A DNA stretch of 64,000 bases from Gymnopilus junonius (GCA_015501075.1 JADNYJ010000051.1:181000-244999); one strand, 5' to 3'; counted from the stretch's first letter, positions 1 to 12,659 are shown. Translations and numbers: made by a program. The notes: generated from the letters alone by a model not told the origin.

Positions 1-3000
1 CCTCCGCTACCACCTACAACATCCGCAAAGAAAGGAAATGCAAAGCTGTCGACACCTCGAAGAGATGATGGCGACCAGACTCCGCGTTCAAAGCAGGATG
101 AACAGGAGGAAAGTGAACAAGATCGTAGAGCAAGACTGCGCATTGCGGCTTTGGGTGCGATACGATGGATAGTCAGCATTTCGTGGACGTCATCAGAAGA
201 AAACCTGGCTTTCTATCTGAATCCTGCATTTTGGACCGTGATTCACCCTGCAGAATCGGCTCCGTGGGTGGAAGTAGAGAGTTTTGGGTTTGCCCAACCC
301 AATGTCCGAAAGGCCGGATGGGTTCTTTCGCAGACATTACTAGTGTCTCAGAAAGGTGATAGTAAACTATCTAACTACATCATTAGTGCTCACATGCTCA
401 CATGCCCTTCAGACCACCTTGAACTATTGGTACCAGTTTTGAGCACGGCTATCTTGCGTTCAGCGTGGATTGAGATGGACCCCAACGTCCAAGGCGTCAT
501 GTGGCAACCTCTGCTAACGTTCCTCAAGCGTAAGCTTCTGATCTCTTTGTAATTATAATCAACAATTAATGGAGAAACATAGAATTCCCGCAGAGTTGGA
601 GTTTGGATGCAAATAGGAAAGATTTTGAAGACGGATCAGGATCCGATTCGGAAGATGACAACGAACCCGCCCAACCAAAGGCTTCTGTGTCTTCGTCTCA
701 AATTCCGCGGAAGCCATCGCAGGCTTATCAGGAATTTCTACAATTTTTGCAGATGGGGTGCTCTGGGACACCTATCCAGGGCTATCCAACTGTTGTTATC
801 ATTATTTCGACTATACCTTCTCCTGTACGTCATTTCGCATAACAGGCTGGCTTTGAAGCTCACTCCGCATTTGTAGATCCTAAATTCATCTATTCTTGAT
901 TCGCCGCTGGCGGAATTTTTTACCTCCTTCTGGAGTGCTGTCGAGGGACGCGCACTCAGCTCGCTACACCGTGTTGCAGCATCCACTGCTTTCCTATCGT
1001 CACTTCTAGAATGTCTTGTCTTTCTCATCAAACGCTTACACAGTAACAGCCTACGAACTTCCATTCCTGAGACTGAAGGAGGCCAATCGGTACAATCCAC
1101 GTCATTAGGGGGCCAAGCACCCTCGGAAGCTTTGGTGCGAGAGCAATTATCCCTAGTATGGGAACAACTTTCCAGCAAAAAATTAAAAGTTGAAGAGAGA
1201 GCCGCAGCACGAATACTTGCTCGGTCTTTGGAATCCCTATCGGGCATCCATCAAGAACTACTGGACGCTGCTTGGGATGTCCTCATCCAGGGCGTGAAGC
1301 TTTCGAGTGCCAAAGAGGAAAATGTACATTTAGTGTCGGCTGCACTGAAGGTGTTCCATGATCGGTTCAAGAAAGGGTCCGAGCTGAGACAGAGAGCCGA
1401 CCAATTGATGGAGGATATCTTGGAGATCGATGTTGAGCGGTGCGAGAGTGCATTGTCGAAGGAGGATGCAGATGAGAAAACCAGCTTTGAACTGCTTGTT
1501 AGCATACTGGATCAGTTTAGAGAAAGTGTTTTCCTCGATGAGAGTTTTGCTAGTGTACGTCATTCATACACTTTTTTTCGCCCATGGGAACTTTGATTGA
1601 TCGCTTACCACTTTGCAGAGACTTGACGCGCTACTCTCTCAGCGTGCTTTCCGTGTCTTGGCTCTTTCGCATTCTTTACTCCTCTCCTATCTCATCCATC
1701 GCAAGAATGAGCTAAGGTGCATGGAAGTATGGCATTCCTTGTTGTCAAGCATTGCTTCAAGCCCTCTTGTTGACCAGGAACCAACAAAAGTTCAGTTGGC
1801 CACTTATTGATTGCGGCGCAGAGGGGGCAACTGCCCAAATATCTCAGACCTCAATCGGGAGAATTGGATCCGTTGGTTGGCGATTTATTGGAAAAAACGT
1901 TGAGCGGACCTACGGAGTCAGATACTAGTGCGCTTGTAAGACAGATTTTCCTGTCTGCCGGTGTGTATCGACGTTGTTTCAGAATTCTCGATATTTGCTG
2001 ATAACTCCTCAAAGATTACTTCTTGTCGAAATCGGGTCTCAGCACCTTCTTCCAGGTCATCGTTGCCACGTTCACTTCCAATGTCAATGCAACCATTGAA
2101 GGCCAACTCTCCCCTGCGCCTACTTTTGATGCGGCGATCCACCTCATCGACGTTGTTTTCGTCAAAATACTGCAGGAACCAGACCTCCCAAAGTCGCTCT
2201 TACCAAACCTTTTCCTGTTTGCGTACTTACTTCCTGCTTCTTCTGGCCATGAGGAAGTGGAAGTTGGTACTCCTCAAGTCAAAGCGAGAGCCTTGTGGAG
2301 TCAATGGCTTGATAAGGCTGCTGACGAGGGGAAGAATGAGATTACAGATATCGTCAAAGATCGGCTGAAGGACATCCTTCGCGATACTACTATTGCACCG
2401 ACGTGAGTTCTAGTTGATATTTGGTTTGTGTTCGATACTAAACTTTGCGGATAGCCCTGAAGCCATTCTTTTTATGGTGGCAACAAACCCTCCAGGTTTA
2501 CACCTGGGAATCCTCCAAGATCTGTTCCCAACACCTGCCGAGCTTCGATCCATGTTAGGCAAGATCTCTTCCGAGCCCCTTGACTCGAGCATTGCTGTCC
2601 TTGATCCTCTTATTCCACCACCATCTCGTTCATCTTCGCGTCAAAAGTCCATCGAGACTAAATGCACAGACCACAGAGGATTCTCTGCATATGCACGGAT
2701 CGTAAACGGACTGCTGCACGTACTAGCCGATGAGAGATGGCTCGCAAAGCGGAACATGTGGGCTCTCCGCCATTTCCTTGCCCTGTCAATATATGCACAA
2801 GATTTACGGAATGTGCCTTCCGAGGTGTCGAAGAGCCCTGTCTTTGACGACAAAGTCACGCCAGCATCGTTGCTTGGCATCATAACCAAGGTTAAACAGG
2901 TCTCCGTGTATTTGTTCAATTCTGCATCAGACAAGGAAGACAACTCCTGGCGGACGGTCGTGTTGGACCGGCTCTTGAACGAGTTGGCCAAGAAAGATCC

Positions 3001-5444
3001 AAAAGAAGGGTTGAACCCACTCCAGATACTCTTGTTTGATGCTATATATTACGCGAAGCAAGGAGATGCTACGCGCGATGCTAGAGCTTTGAAGATGGTT
3101 TTAGACCCGTTGTTGTCAGATGGAGTTGAGGTTGGAGAAGCTGATATGTGGATTCAAGTTGCGAGGAAGCTTGAACGTGCAGGTTTGTCAATCTGTCTCT
3201 GTTTTTTGAAGGAAGCCTTACTGATCACGCCACTTTCTGCAGCTCCTCAAACATCCCTGACCATCATCTCAGCTATTACGGGCACAGGCGTTGAACCTCC
3301 TAAATTGGACAGGTATCGCAATGAGCTTGCAGCTGGCCTCCTTGGTATTAAAGCACGTAAAGCAAACACCGAGGGCCTGCTTACCCTGCGCAAGCTCGCT
3401 GCCACTGCTCCAGCTCCAGAAAGCGACGTCGTCTTCCTCCCACCTCTACGTGCTGTCAATGTCGTTAAGGCATGCCAAGCTTGGGTCCTTGGCGATGAGG
3501 ACGATGAGGACGAGGAGCTAGATGAGGAGCTACAAAGCGCGATGTTACCAATCTTCCTGCATCTTGCTCCTATATTGCAGAATGTCCCTGGTGCTCATTG
3601 GGCGTTCATTTTTGACGTGCTCGAAGCCGTATTGGAGAGTTCTTCAAGTGCTGAGGAGGTTGAAGAAGACGAAGTTGATGAAGGTTCAAGGCTTTCTGGG
3701 CTTGCGAGAGCGTTAAGATTGGTCATGGTGCTCGAGGATTTGGCCAAGAGGAATAAGAGTCTTCGTGCAGAATGGGACGAGAGAAGGGTGGGGATCTTGA
3801 CTATGATCCGGGATCTGAAGGTCATAGGCAGTGGCGAGTCCTTCCTCGATGCAGTGATGTCCTGTGTGATTACTAATTACCTCACTGTAGATTCTGGAGA
3901 ATCATCTTCTTCCATCCCTCGATCTGCCTGCCGGGAACTTGCGCTGTCGATCGTCCAGCACCTGCCTTCATCGCTCATTGATCATGATACATTGTCTAAG
4001 GTACTCATTTTCATTATTACTGAAATACTACTGCTCGGACTCTTGACTCTTTATTGTTCATCAAGGTGTGCCACCTCATAGAAGACCCCTCCACGGTTGT
4101 ACAGAAGATGGCCTACCAACTTTTGAAAGCTGCTGCCAAGAAGCGTACTGAATACTTCGTTATAGAGGCTGGTGTCGATACGGAGGATACTGTACAAGCT
4201 ATACTACCAACGGAATTACTGGAAATTGTTCTCCAGCAGGTCCAGTACGGAGATGGCAACGCTGGCGACGAAGATGACCAGGCTCCCAGCTTGTTTGGAC
4301 ACTTGCTGGGATGGATGCTCTTATTCGACCTGTTCCAGGATGTGGTAAGTAATGCCTTAATTGGCAACCATCTCAACCATTGACTGTTAACTGTTCCAGT
4401 CTTTCAAAGTCAAGTCAAGTTATATTGAACAATTGAGAAATTTGAATATCATAGCCGTCCATTTCATCCCGACTTTGCTGAGCATTCTGCGGCTCGATCA
4501 AGGGCTAGCGAAAGCGTTTAAGCTTGATATATGGGCCGTTGATATCTTCTATGTTGATTGTCAGTTTGTTCCCTTTTTTTAATACTCGCTCTGATTCGGG
4601 CAACTATTTTACAGTATACGAACCAGGCAATCCGCACACTATCCCTGTCCTGACAGCACACGTGTATTACCGTGCCCTGCTCACTATTCCATCTCTCATC
4701 CATTCTTGGGTCCTCGACTGCAAAGATCGTCAACTAATCCAAGCCTTTACCACATATACCTCAACATATTTCTCTCCTGTTCTCATCCAGGCCGAACTCG
4801 AGCACGTCCGCTCACACGCCAGTAGCGATGGACTCGCAGACGAAAATTTCTCCGTCAAGGTTGCTGGAGCTGTGAATGAAGTTGCCGCCGCTTATTCTGT
4901 GGACGAACATCAACTAGAGATCAAATTCCGAATTCCGAACGACTGGCCACTGCACAAAATTGAAGTGCGTGATGTCAAAAAGGTTGGCGTCGACGAGAAT
5001 AGATGGCGTGCTTGGGTGTTGGGCGTACAGCAGACAATTTGGGCACATGTGTGTTGCTTCTCTAATTCAGCTCTTCTAGCTTTAACCTCTATGTTCCATA
5101 AGAATGGCCGAATTATTGATGGCTTAGGAATTTTCAAGAAGAACGTCACTCTTCACTTCGAAGGCCAAGTTGAATGTGCAATTTGTTACTCGTAAGCTCT
5201 TATGTCGCGTACTAGGTCTTTTTTGATGCTAACTCAACATATCCGTAATAGTATCATTAGCGTCATGGATGGAAGTCTGCCCAAGAAGCCTTGCAAAACC
5301 TGTAAAAACCGTTTCCATGCAGGGTGCTTATATAAGGTGTGTTCCTTGACATGAAAAACTCGCTTTTGCTAATGTGGTGTTTTGTAGTGGTTTAATACAA
5401 GCCATTCGTCAAGTTGCCCTCTCTGTCGGTCGGATATCATATAG
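1..5444 (+). CDS. LTN1: E3 ubiquitin-protein ligase Listerin (LTN1/RKR1), 5'-partial
   Basis: C-terminal part of the RING ligase of the ribosome-associated quality-control complex, which ubiquitylates nascent chains stalled on 60S subunits in the cytosol. The window opens inside the coding region, in frame 1, in the HEAT/ARM-type N-terminal half (RRARLRIAALGAIRW; VEVESFGFAQPNVRKAGWVL). Helical-repeat exons follow, then an RWD-like segment at about 4900-5050, then a terminal RING (VECAICYS..., KPCKTCKNRFHAGCLYKWF, SCPLCR) ending SDII-stop at 5442-5444. That Cys/His pattern is diagnostic of Listerin. Several short introns interrupt it, for example near 545-590, 1557-1618, 5192-5250 and 5338-5387. 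Oddity: near 1805 the frame breaks (QLATY-stop) and resumes one base shifted as LLIAAQRGQLPKYLRPQ. This looks like a single missing base. Family assignment is secure; exact exon joins are approximate. Confidence 0.93.
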
Positions 5445-6034
5445 ATGGTTGGAAGTACGTTAACAAATTTGTGATATTTGTAATTGTACAATTGTTTTCT
5501 ACACACATTGAGCCCTTGGCTCATTAGTCAAATTCTATCTTTTTCTGATATAACTGATTCTACCATTTTCACAAGCAGCTGCTGGTCAGACCCGTTGTCA
5601 AGTTCTGCTGCCAGTGGGTGAACCTCTGAACTTGACTTCCTTGCTCTCGACTCTCGACACGGCAGCATCGATTATGCCTGAGGAAGCTGCTTCAACGACA
5701 TAATGTAGTCATGATCTTAAAATCCCAGCACGTCCCATCGCACCCCCGAAGAGCTGATGCTACGCAGTTTCTCGTTCGTGACGTTACTGTCTGTTAGGAC
5801 GAGCCATCAGAGTCTTTTCGCTGAGGCCGAGTTTGGCCCGAGTTGACGGCTCTAAGCGCCTTGTCTTTATCAATCTTGAGGACTAGTCAACGAGTTGACG
5901 CTAGTACTGTTCATTCGTTCTCCTCTTTCTGCAGATTTGTCTTTTTTACTATTTATTGAATGAACTTCTGTATGAATTAGTAGAGCTTCCTGGGCGTACG
6001 ACTACCTGCTCAAACTCAGAGCTCAAGTGCCCGA
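5445..6034. other. Intergenic region between convergent genes
   Basis: About 590 bp downstream of the Listerin stop and downstream of the minus-strand orphan gene, so it holds two 3' ends. AT-rich, with no coding-like frame and no clear repeat. Confidence 0.5.
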
Positions 6035-6703
6035 TTACCAATTATGAAAATTTCTCCATGCTTCATCTATCATGACCTCTCCATTTTCGATATAGATCCC
6101 TCCATTCGTCACCAATCTCAGATTTTCTCTTGTCATAGTCACTCCGCTTCGCATGAAATTTCCCGTTGCGCCCTCCTCAATTGACTCTCCTTGAATATCA
6201 CAACTAGTCACATTTATCATCGCAACGTCAAAGTTACAGCGCAACGAGTGAATTTCCCCCGGAGCTGAATCAAGCGTAGAGACGAAAATACAACTGTCAT
6301 CCTCAGTGGTCTTATTGTCGAGCACCAGGAAGCAGTGGGACGTGAATCCTTTCGTGAATGGTTGGGTGATATTTATTTCAAACCACTCCTGTACTTGCTG
6401 GAGAGTGTGGTCGAGAAAGGCCGTAGGAGATGAAGTAACAGGGGAAGAAGATCCTTCGGTGATGGTGGTGATATCATTGGTACCCATTATCACAATTAGA
6501 TCGGATACCTGCATGGATAACGTTGGATCATCCAGAAATTCTGAAATGTATTCTTCAACGAATTGTAAGAGGAGGTTTAGGGTCTGCAGAACAGAGATTG
6601 AGCCACGAAAAAATACTACCCGCTGAAATGGGCATTCTGTCTGACTCACGGCGGCTGGGATATCAGCGGTACAGAACACTGGGCATCTACACCCACTATC
6701 CAT
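6035..6703 (-). CDS. Orphan protein, tandemly duplicated; upstream exons possibly missing
   Basis: Open frame of about 220 codons from the first ATG at 6703 to TAA at 6035-6037; the frame stays open a little further upstream, so a 5' exon is possible. I do not recognise the family. The stretch SDLIVIMGTNDI has the G-x-N-D look of block III of SGNH/GDSL esterases, preceded by a helix QTLNLLLQFVEEYISEF. No matching GDS or DxxH block is visible, so an esterase call would be a guess. The second half (DSCIFVSTLDSAPGEIHSLRCNF) is duplicated in the decayed copy just upstream at 6985-7480. That shows the sequence was once worth copying and supports it being a real gene or recent relic. Confidence 0.45.
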   Translation of the reverse strand: MDSGCRCPVFCTADIPAAVSQTECPFQRVVFFRGSISVLQTLNLLLQFVEEYISEFLDDPTLSMQVSDLIVIMGTNDITTITEGSSSPVTSSPTAFLDHTLQQVQEWFEINITQPFTKGFTSHCFLVLDNKTTEDDSCIFVSTLDSAPGEIHSLRCNFDVAMINVTSCDIQGESIEEGATGNFMRSGVTMTRENLRLVTNGGIYIENGEVMIDEAWRNFHNW

Positions 6704-6984
6704 CTTTTCTGTTCTAGGGAACGGACACAGATTCTGGAAGAAGCAGTATGTGATCAAACAAGGTCCTTTTGATGCATTCCTAAGTGAGTGTTTAATGTTG
6801 AACTATGGGACTCCCGATGGTCACGAGTATACAACGAGCGGAGCAAACTGATTTATCCTTCTATTTTCCTCTTTTACTCCTATATTTTTCGGATATCCAT
6901 TGAACCAACCTACGGAATCGCGGAGCCGCTGGAGCAACACGACTCACTTATAAACCTCAATTACCAGTCACGGAAAGCTCTCGA

Positions 6985-7480
6985 TGCTTGATCTACACCT
7001 CCCTTCATTGCGAACTTCAAATTTTCTTTTGTGATAGTCGCCCTACTCCGCATAAAACGTCAAATTAGTTCCTGCTGGATTGACTGCTTCGAACATCGCA
7101 AATGATCGCATTCCGCAGTGTAACGTCAAATGCACAGCGCAGCGAGCGTATTTCGCCTGGAGCGGAATCTGGTGTCCAGACGAAAATACAACTGTCTTCC
7201 TCGGTGCTCTTATCGTCGGGCACAGGGAAGTAATGGTGCAAGAATCCTGTCAGGTGTAGTTGGGTAATATTTGCGTCGAACCAATCGTACACTTCCTGAA
7301 GAGTGGTCGAGGAAGACGGTAAGAGATGGAGTTACAGAGCGAGAGGATTCTTCGGTGATGGTCATGATATCTTTGCTATTGACGATGACGCTTCGGTTGG
7401 ACATGTATGTTGTGAAGTTTCCAGAGTCAAATTCTGAAATATAATCTTCATTGCATAGTAAGAGCAGACTCAGAGTCTGG
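6985..7480 (-). pseudogene. Decayed tandem copy of the 6035-6703 gene
   Basis: Minus-strand sequence parallel to the neighbour over about 165 codons: QTLSLLLLCNEDYISEF against QTLNLLLQFVEEYISEF; DIMTITEESSRSVTPS against DITTITEGSSSPVTSS; DSCIFVWTPDSAPGEIRSLRC against DSCIFVSTLDSAPGEIHSLRC. The frame shifts after FLDH near 7305-7310. The last part (MRSRATITKEN against MRSGVTMTREN) lies in yet another frame near 7040. The two shifts and the lack of a clean end argue for a pseudogene in direct orientation to its parent. Confidence 0.7.
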
Positions 7481-8677
7481 AAAACTATCCTCAGGATAAT
7501 AAGACCACCAATTTGTCATGAACATCAGTCGCGACCTCAGCCACCGGCCGCATAGTTTGTGCATAGTTCAGCTCCAAGCTAGGATCATCAAAGAGAGCGC
7601 AAATTTGGCGCAAATCGCTCCTAGTCCAAAGTGGAGTCACGAATTCTTCTCCACTAGAGAATCAGTTTTTGTATGGTTACATAAAGGTCTGAGTTTACAT
7701 AGTTCTAACCCGTCGAAAGGCGAGGTAGTGGAACGAGGGACGCATTGAATTCCGAAATGGCATTGACATTTGCTTGCATAATACAAAAGCTTTTGGGTGA
7801 TCAATGCATCACGCATGCAAGTCTTGTGCAAGTCTTCTACTTATCTTCCACTACCGTCGTTTTTTCCGCTGTCCACACTATCTTAAGCTTGATGCCACAT
7901 ACATTGGACCTCGGAAGTATTGATATTTCTAGTGCGCTACTCGGAGTTTTCTGGTTCAATGGCGACTTCTTCGGGTCAAAGCTGTCAGGTTAAAAAGGTT
8001 CCTGCAAGTGACGAAACGTCCCCAAAGATAAGAGACAGCGGTGACTGAAATTTCAGTGTTTGACTCTTTCCTACGCCCTTGTACAATGTACTTGCAGTCC
8101 AAGATAAGCCCCGGGACGAGGACGTTTAACTCGATGACGACTTCTGGAAGAAACTATGTCACCCAAGTCACCTACACTTTATTACCCCAGTATCCCACTC
8201 CATTCCGTGCACTTGGGAAACCTTATTCCGTTCGATCTATGGGGAAAGAAGGAAAAGCAGAAAACAAGCTCGTCTGACTACATGTCCAGATTGGTCCTCA
8301 CTTCTTTCAATACCATCTGCTGAAAAGAAAACCTCGGATACTTCACGGTTGAATTCTAGTCTCATGAATGATCGTAAGGGCCGCATGGTTGGATCCGTTA
8401 CCTGTATCGTCACTTTGTGCGAGGTGGATTGGAGGCTCGCTACCGAGTTTCACGCGTCTTTTGTAGTAATGGCCCTGATTCGTAGACTCTGGACTTCCAT
8501 TGTCCGCCGTTTCCTGATGTTTCGCACAGAAGATACACGCCTCCGTCATTTGGATCCGTCGCGCGGTAATTCTATTAGTCTATCGGTTCCAGCTCATCTG
8601 ACCAAATTTTCCTCTGTTTCTGCGTGTAATATATATAAGGCCGTCAACACCGCCAGAGGCCTCACCGTAAAGGCAAA
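7481..8677. other. Long upstream region of the AA9 gene
   Basis: About 1.2 kb without a convincing gene. Open frames here are short and lack family resemblance. The near-perfect direct repeat CAAGTCTTGTGCAAGTCTT lies at about 7819-7837. It probably carries the regulatory region of the AA9 gene at its right end. Confidence 0.4.
8627..8640 (+). promoter_or_regulatory. TATA box of the AA9 gene
   Basis: GTAATATATATAAGG ends 38 bases before the AA9 start codon, a usual position for a strongly inducible fungal secreted-enzyme gene. Confidence 0.6.
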
Positions 8678-10151
8678 ATGAAGCTGTCGTACTCCTTAGC
8701 ATCGGCGTTGACCCTAGCTGGTTCAGCGTCTGCCCACACTATTTTCCAGGTAAAGAACTATCTTCAAACCTAGGGGATTTTGGGCTTATTCCCTTGTTGC
8801 AAGACGCTCTGGGTGAACGGTGTCTCTCAGGGACACACAGTGGGTATTCGTGTGCCTAGTTATGACGGTGTAAGTTCCGCTCGCATTTTAAGCACATTCA
8901 TTGCAGAATACTCATCTCCATATCAGCCCATCACCGATGTTACTTCCAACGACGTGATCTGCAATGGTGGTATCAACCCATACCAGCAACCCGTATCTCA
9001 AACGATCATCCCTGTTCCCGCTGGTGCTCAAGTCACAGCTGAATGGCACCATACCCTCACGAGCGCTGGAACAGGTGACTCACAGGACCCAATTGATTCA
9101 TCTCACAAGGGGCCTATTACTGCTTACCTGTACGTCTCCATGCTATTAGGTCTTACAACTATTTCTCTAGTTCTCTGACTTGCGACCTTGTTTAAAGTGC
9201 TCAAGTACCCAGCGCCACTCAAGCAACCGTGACTGGTCTGAAATGGTTCAAAATCTACGAAGACGGTCTGGACGGCACCCAATGGGCTGTCGACAAGCTC
9301 ATCGCCAACAAGGGTCTTGTCAGCTTCACGATTCCTAGTTGCATTCCCGCAGGACAATACCTTCTCCGAGTCGAGATCATCGGTAAGCACGATTTCGTAT
9401 GTTGAAAATGGCTCGATATCTTACCTGCATCTCCGTCTGCAGCTTTACATGCTGCCTCGACTTACCCAGGGGCTCAACTTTACGTACGTCATTTTTACGC
9501 TCTGGACATTAACAGTCATGCTGACCGTGCTTGCCCAGATGGAATGCGCTCAACTTCAAATCACAGGTGGTGGAAGCGCTTCGCCAGCTACCGTGAGCTT
9601 CCCCGGTGCTTACAAGGGTTAGTTCGCTCTCGAAACCCATCTGGGTGCTTTACTTCGTACTTACGACTACGAATATAGGCACCGACCCCGGTATCACCAT
9701 CGACATTTACTACCCAACCGTTACGAACTACACCATTCCAGGACCATCCGTCTTCAGCTGCAATGGAAGTGGTAGCAGCTCACCGCCACCCGTCTCCCAA
9801 CCCGCCTCTTCCCAACCTGCAACAACCGCTTCCGAGCCCGCCACTTCCCAACCTGCCACCTCCGTCCCGGCCACTTCAACGCCTTCAACCGGTGCCGCCA
9901 CTGCTGCACACTATGCACAATGCGGAGGAATTGGGTGAGTCTTCGGCCTTGAACACCGTAGTTGTGAATATGAAGGATGATCACTGAGTGCTCGCTGCCC
10001 GATTACAGGTTCACCGGACCAACGGTCTGCGCTTCTCCTTTCACGTGTACTGTTTCGAGTCCCTACGTACGTCTTGCTGGAGCTGTCTCTTCATTGACTT
10101 CAAAGCTGATCTTCTTCCACTTTATGGCAACAGTACAGCCAATGTCTGTAG
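8678..10151 (+). CDS. AA9 lytic polysaccharide monooxygenase with C-terminal CBM1
   Basis: Secreted copper enzyme that cleaves cellulose oxidatively. Nine exons: 8678-8749, 8804-8869, 8927-9129, 9198-9382, 9443-9483, 9539-9617, 9679-9934, 10009-10066, 10134-10151. They sum to 978 nt (325 aa). The signal peptide [19 protein letters not shown] leaves His1 (HTIFQ), the N-terminal copper ligand. The second histidine is in EWHHT, and the axial Tyr probably lies in ITIDIYYP. Other AA9 marks are [20 protein letters not shown] and the C-x-Q strand (MECAQLQI). A Ser/Pro/Thr/Ala linker at about residues 235-280 leads to a complete cellulose-binding module: [16 protein letters not shown]...YSQCL-stop. 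GCGGIG and the final CL are the CBM1 signature. Exon 2 to 3 uses a GTAAGT donor, giving YDG-PITDV as in the family. Confidence 0.95.
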
Positions 10152-10618
10152 TTGCCACGTCGTCGTCAAGCCAAGTAGCATCTCGTACTTCCTTTTGTCA
10201 TTCTGGGCCATTATATCTACATTCTCGTTCTTTTGGACCCTACAATCAAAACTTCTTCCTAAGCGCAATTCACATTTTTTTGAAGACTTGATCGTGAGTA
10301 ACGCACTTGGGCCATACGCAAGCCTCTTGACCCAGGTCTGCTCAGCAACGAGATATGAAAACATGCAATAGTCTTTTCGACCTAAGTATGTACAAATTTA
10401 AGAAAGAAAAGAATTGCGCTATGCTTTGAGCGACAAGCACCCTATTCCTTCCAACGTAATCCATCATGCAACAACGTCAACAGAGTGGAGGTTATCCTTG
10501 GAAATTGTTATCTACATAATCTAAAGTAATGATTGTTACGGTTCAACGTCCTCAAGCCAGTGGAGCACTTCCACCATGGTGCATGCAAAACAATATCGAC
10601 GATGAGAAAAGAAAGAAA
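10152..10618. other. Intergenic region between convergent genes
   Basis: About 470 bp holding the 3' ends of the AA9 gene and the desaturase. No coding signal seen. Confidence 0.5.
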
Positions 10619-12235
10619 TCAGCCCAGAATACCCTCGCCGTCTGAATAGGCGGTGCTGCTGTTGTATGGCGAGCTGAGCTCAGTGTATCGTGCAATCTTG
10701 AGCCGCTGACTGGGAGGAACGACCTTGTCGTCAACGCCTTGGGGCATGCCTCCGTGTAGGACACCAACACGCTTCATCGCGAGCAACTGAGAGGAACGAA
10801 ATCAGTATGAAGAAATATAAAGATGTGGAAGAGGGCCATACGTTGTGCGCAGCATTCGAGTGATCGTACACTCCACCGAAAAATGCGGTTGTAGCGTCTT
10901 TGCCAATCATCTTAATCAGCAAGTGGGGACCTCCAGGATGCTCGTCGATGAAGTTAGACACATCGTGGATGAATCCAGAAATAAGAATCAAAGGACGCTT
11001 GGCGGCTTGTTCTTGGACTATGGAAATGATGTTACGATCATGAAAAAGCGCATATAGTCAAGCAAAACGTACAACTATCCCAGCTGATGACAGGTAAATC
11101 GTCGCTGTTTGTCGGCCAAGCCAATCTTTCTTGAGTCTCCTTGAGTTTCTTGAGTTCCATTGTAAGTTGACCCTTGCGTACTTCGTTTTCAGGAAAGACC
11201 TGTTGGGCATGTGAGACTTGAAAAAAATAGAAATAACGACGGCTTAAATGCTTACCTTGAGATGGCTGGCAAGCCCAATCTGTTGGCATGCCCAAATGAA
11301 CCACTTCGTTGGGTCGTATTGGTACCACTTGATGGCATTGCGGTAGTCCATGGGGAATTGATGGTGGAAATTGTGGTAACCTTCACCAATAGTCACAAGG
11401 GCAGTAGCAAAGTGATCCTTAGGAGTATGCTTGTCGTCAAATGGTGTCTCTCCAAGCCAGTGTGCCAATGAGTTGACGCAGAACGTTGACTACAGCAGGG
11501 TCAGTAAAAGAACATGAAAGTAAACAGAACACTTACATGATGTACGAAGCATAACCTTAGGACACCAGCATATACATATCCGCCACGGGCGTCCCCCCAT
11601 AATAGCCAAGGGATAATGGTGGGAACGATGAAACCGGCAAGCAAGATCAACTGCAGGTAGTACTTGTGCTGCCATCGTACAACAGGGTTCTTGCTTAAGT
11701 CACTAACATCGGCAACACCAGGCCTTCTGCGGGGCTTGACGAGCATCCAACCAATATGGGAGTAGAAGAAACCCTTGTGGGCATTGTATGGGTCGAGGTC
11801 GGTGTCGGTGTATCTGTGGTGAGCACGGTGACCTCTCGACCACCACTTGATGGATCCCTCGACGGCACCAGCACCGGCGAAAGCAAGCAAATATTGAAGA
11901 GGAAGGGAGGCGTTGTACGAACGGTGTGCCCACAGACGATGGTATCCCGCCGTGATGCCCAAGCCCGTGAAGAAATAATAGAAAATAGAGAACAAAAGCG
12001 TTTCCCAACGGAGTTTCGTGAAGTAGGCACCAATGAGCCCAATGACTGGCGTTACGCCGAGAATTGTGACGCTGAGCCAGCTCAATTCGCTGCGCCAGTT
12101 GGACCATTGGAAGGGGGGTAGAGCCTTCTGGGTTTTGAGGGTGTGCTGGACATAGTTGTCGGGAATGTTGATGTCGGCAGGGGTGTCATCCTTGGCGTCG
12201 ACGACGACGACGGGCTTTTTGTCTGACGTAGCCAT
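10619..12235 (-). CDS. OLE1: Stearoyl-CoA (delta-9) desaturase with fused cytochrome b5
   Basis: ER membrane enzyme that places the first double bond in palmitoyl- and stearoyl-CoA. Five exons on the minus strand: 12235-11537, 11489-11256, 11199-11073, 11017-10842, 10786-10619 (1404 nt, 467 aa). The three di-iron histidine boxes are intact: HRLWAH at about residue 105, HRAHHRY at about 142, and EGYHNFHH in exon 2. Hydrophobic pairs lie before box 1 and after box 2. The C-terminal cytochrome b5 domain carries the haem motif FIDEHPGGP in exon 4 and ends [16 protein letters not shown]. This is the fungal Ole1 layout, so the electron donor is in the same chain. Inverted repeats lie about 395 bp and 575 bp upstream of the start. 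Confidence 0.96.
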
Positions 12236-12628
12236 AATGGAGGAGGACGACGTTGAAGTCGTGGAGGAAAAGGAAGCGCGGGCAAGAGCGAAGAAAAAAG
12301 AAATGCGATACGGGGCTGGGTATTTATGCCATCATTCATTTCTTTGGGGATTCACTCCGGTTGCGGGGTGGCTCTTTCTTCCACAGTCACGCTCCTTTCT
12401 CCCAGAATTCTGTCTACCACCATTCCATCTTTTCATTTCGATCCTCCCAGAGCTGCGCGTATGTTCTCGACCATTTTATTGTGGAGTTTTAGTCAATTCA
12501 CCTTCCCCATTTCCAGGCAACCCATACACGATCACGTGTTCTACAAATTTTGGGGAGTCCGGAAAAGGCAACTGCCCGCGGAATTGGCATGTGTTTGTTT
12601 GCCGGCCATGACGTCTAGGCAATCGATG

Positions 12629-12659
12629 GTTTACCGAGTGCACTCGACACTCGGTAAAC
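12629..12659. repeat. Perfect 12-bp inverted repeat upstream of the desaturase
   Basis: GTTTACCGAGTG (12629-12640), seven bases, then CACTCGGTAAAC (12648-12659). The arms match at all 12 positions. It lies 394 bases upstream of the desaturase start codon and could be a dimeric regulator site or a DNA/RNA hairpin. Function is unknown. Confidence 0.6.

Noticed and set aside
11756..12121. Long plus-strand open frame opposite desaturase exon 1
   Set aside because: It is the antisense of a highly conserved coding exon; its composition is explained by codon use on the other strand and it has no family resemblance.
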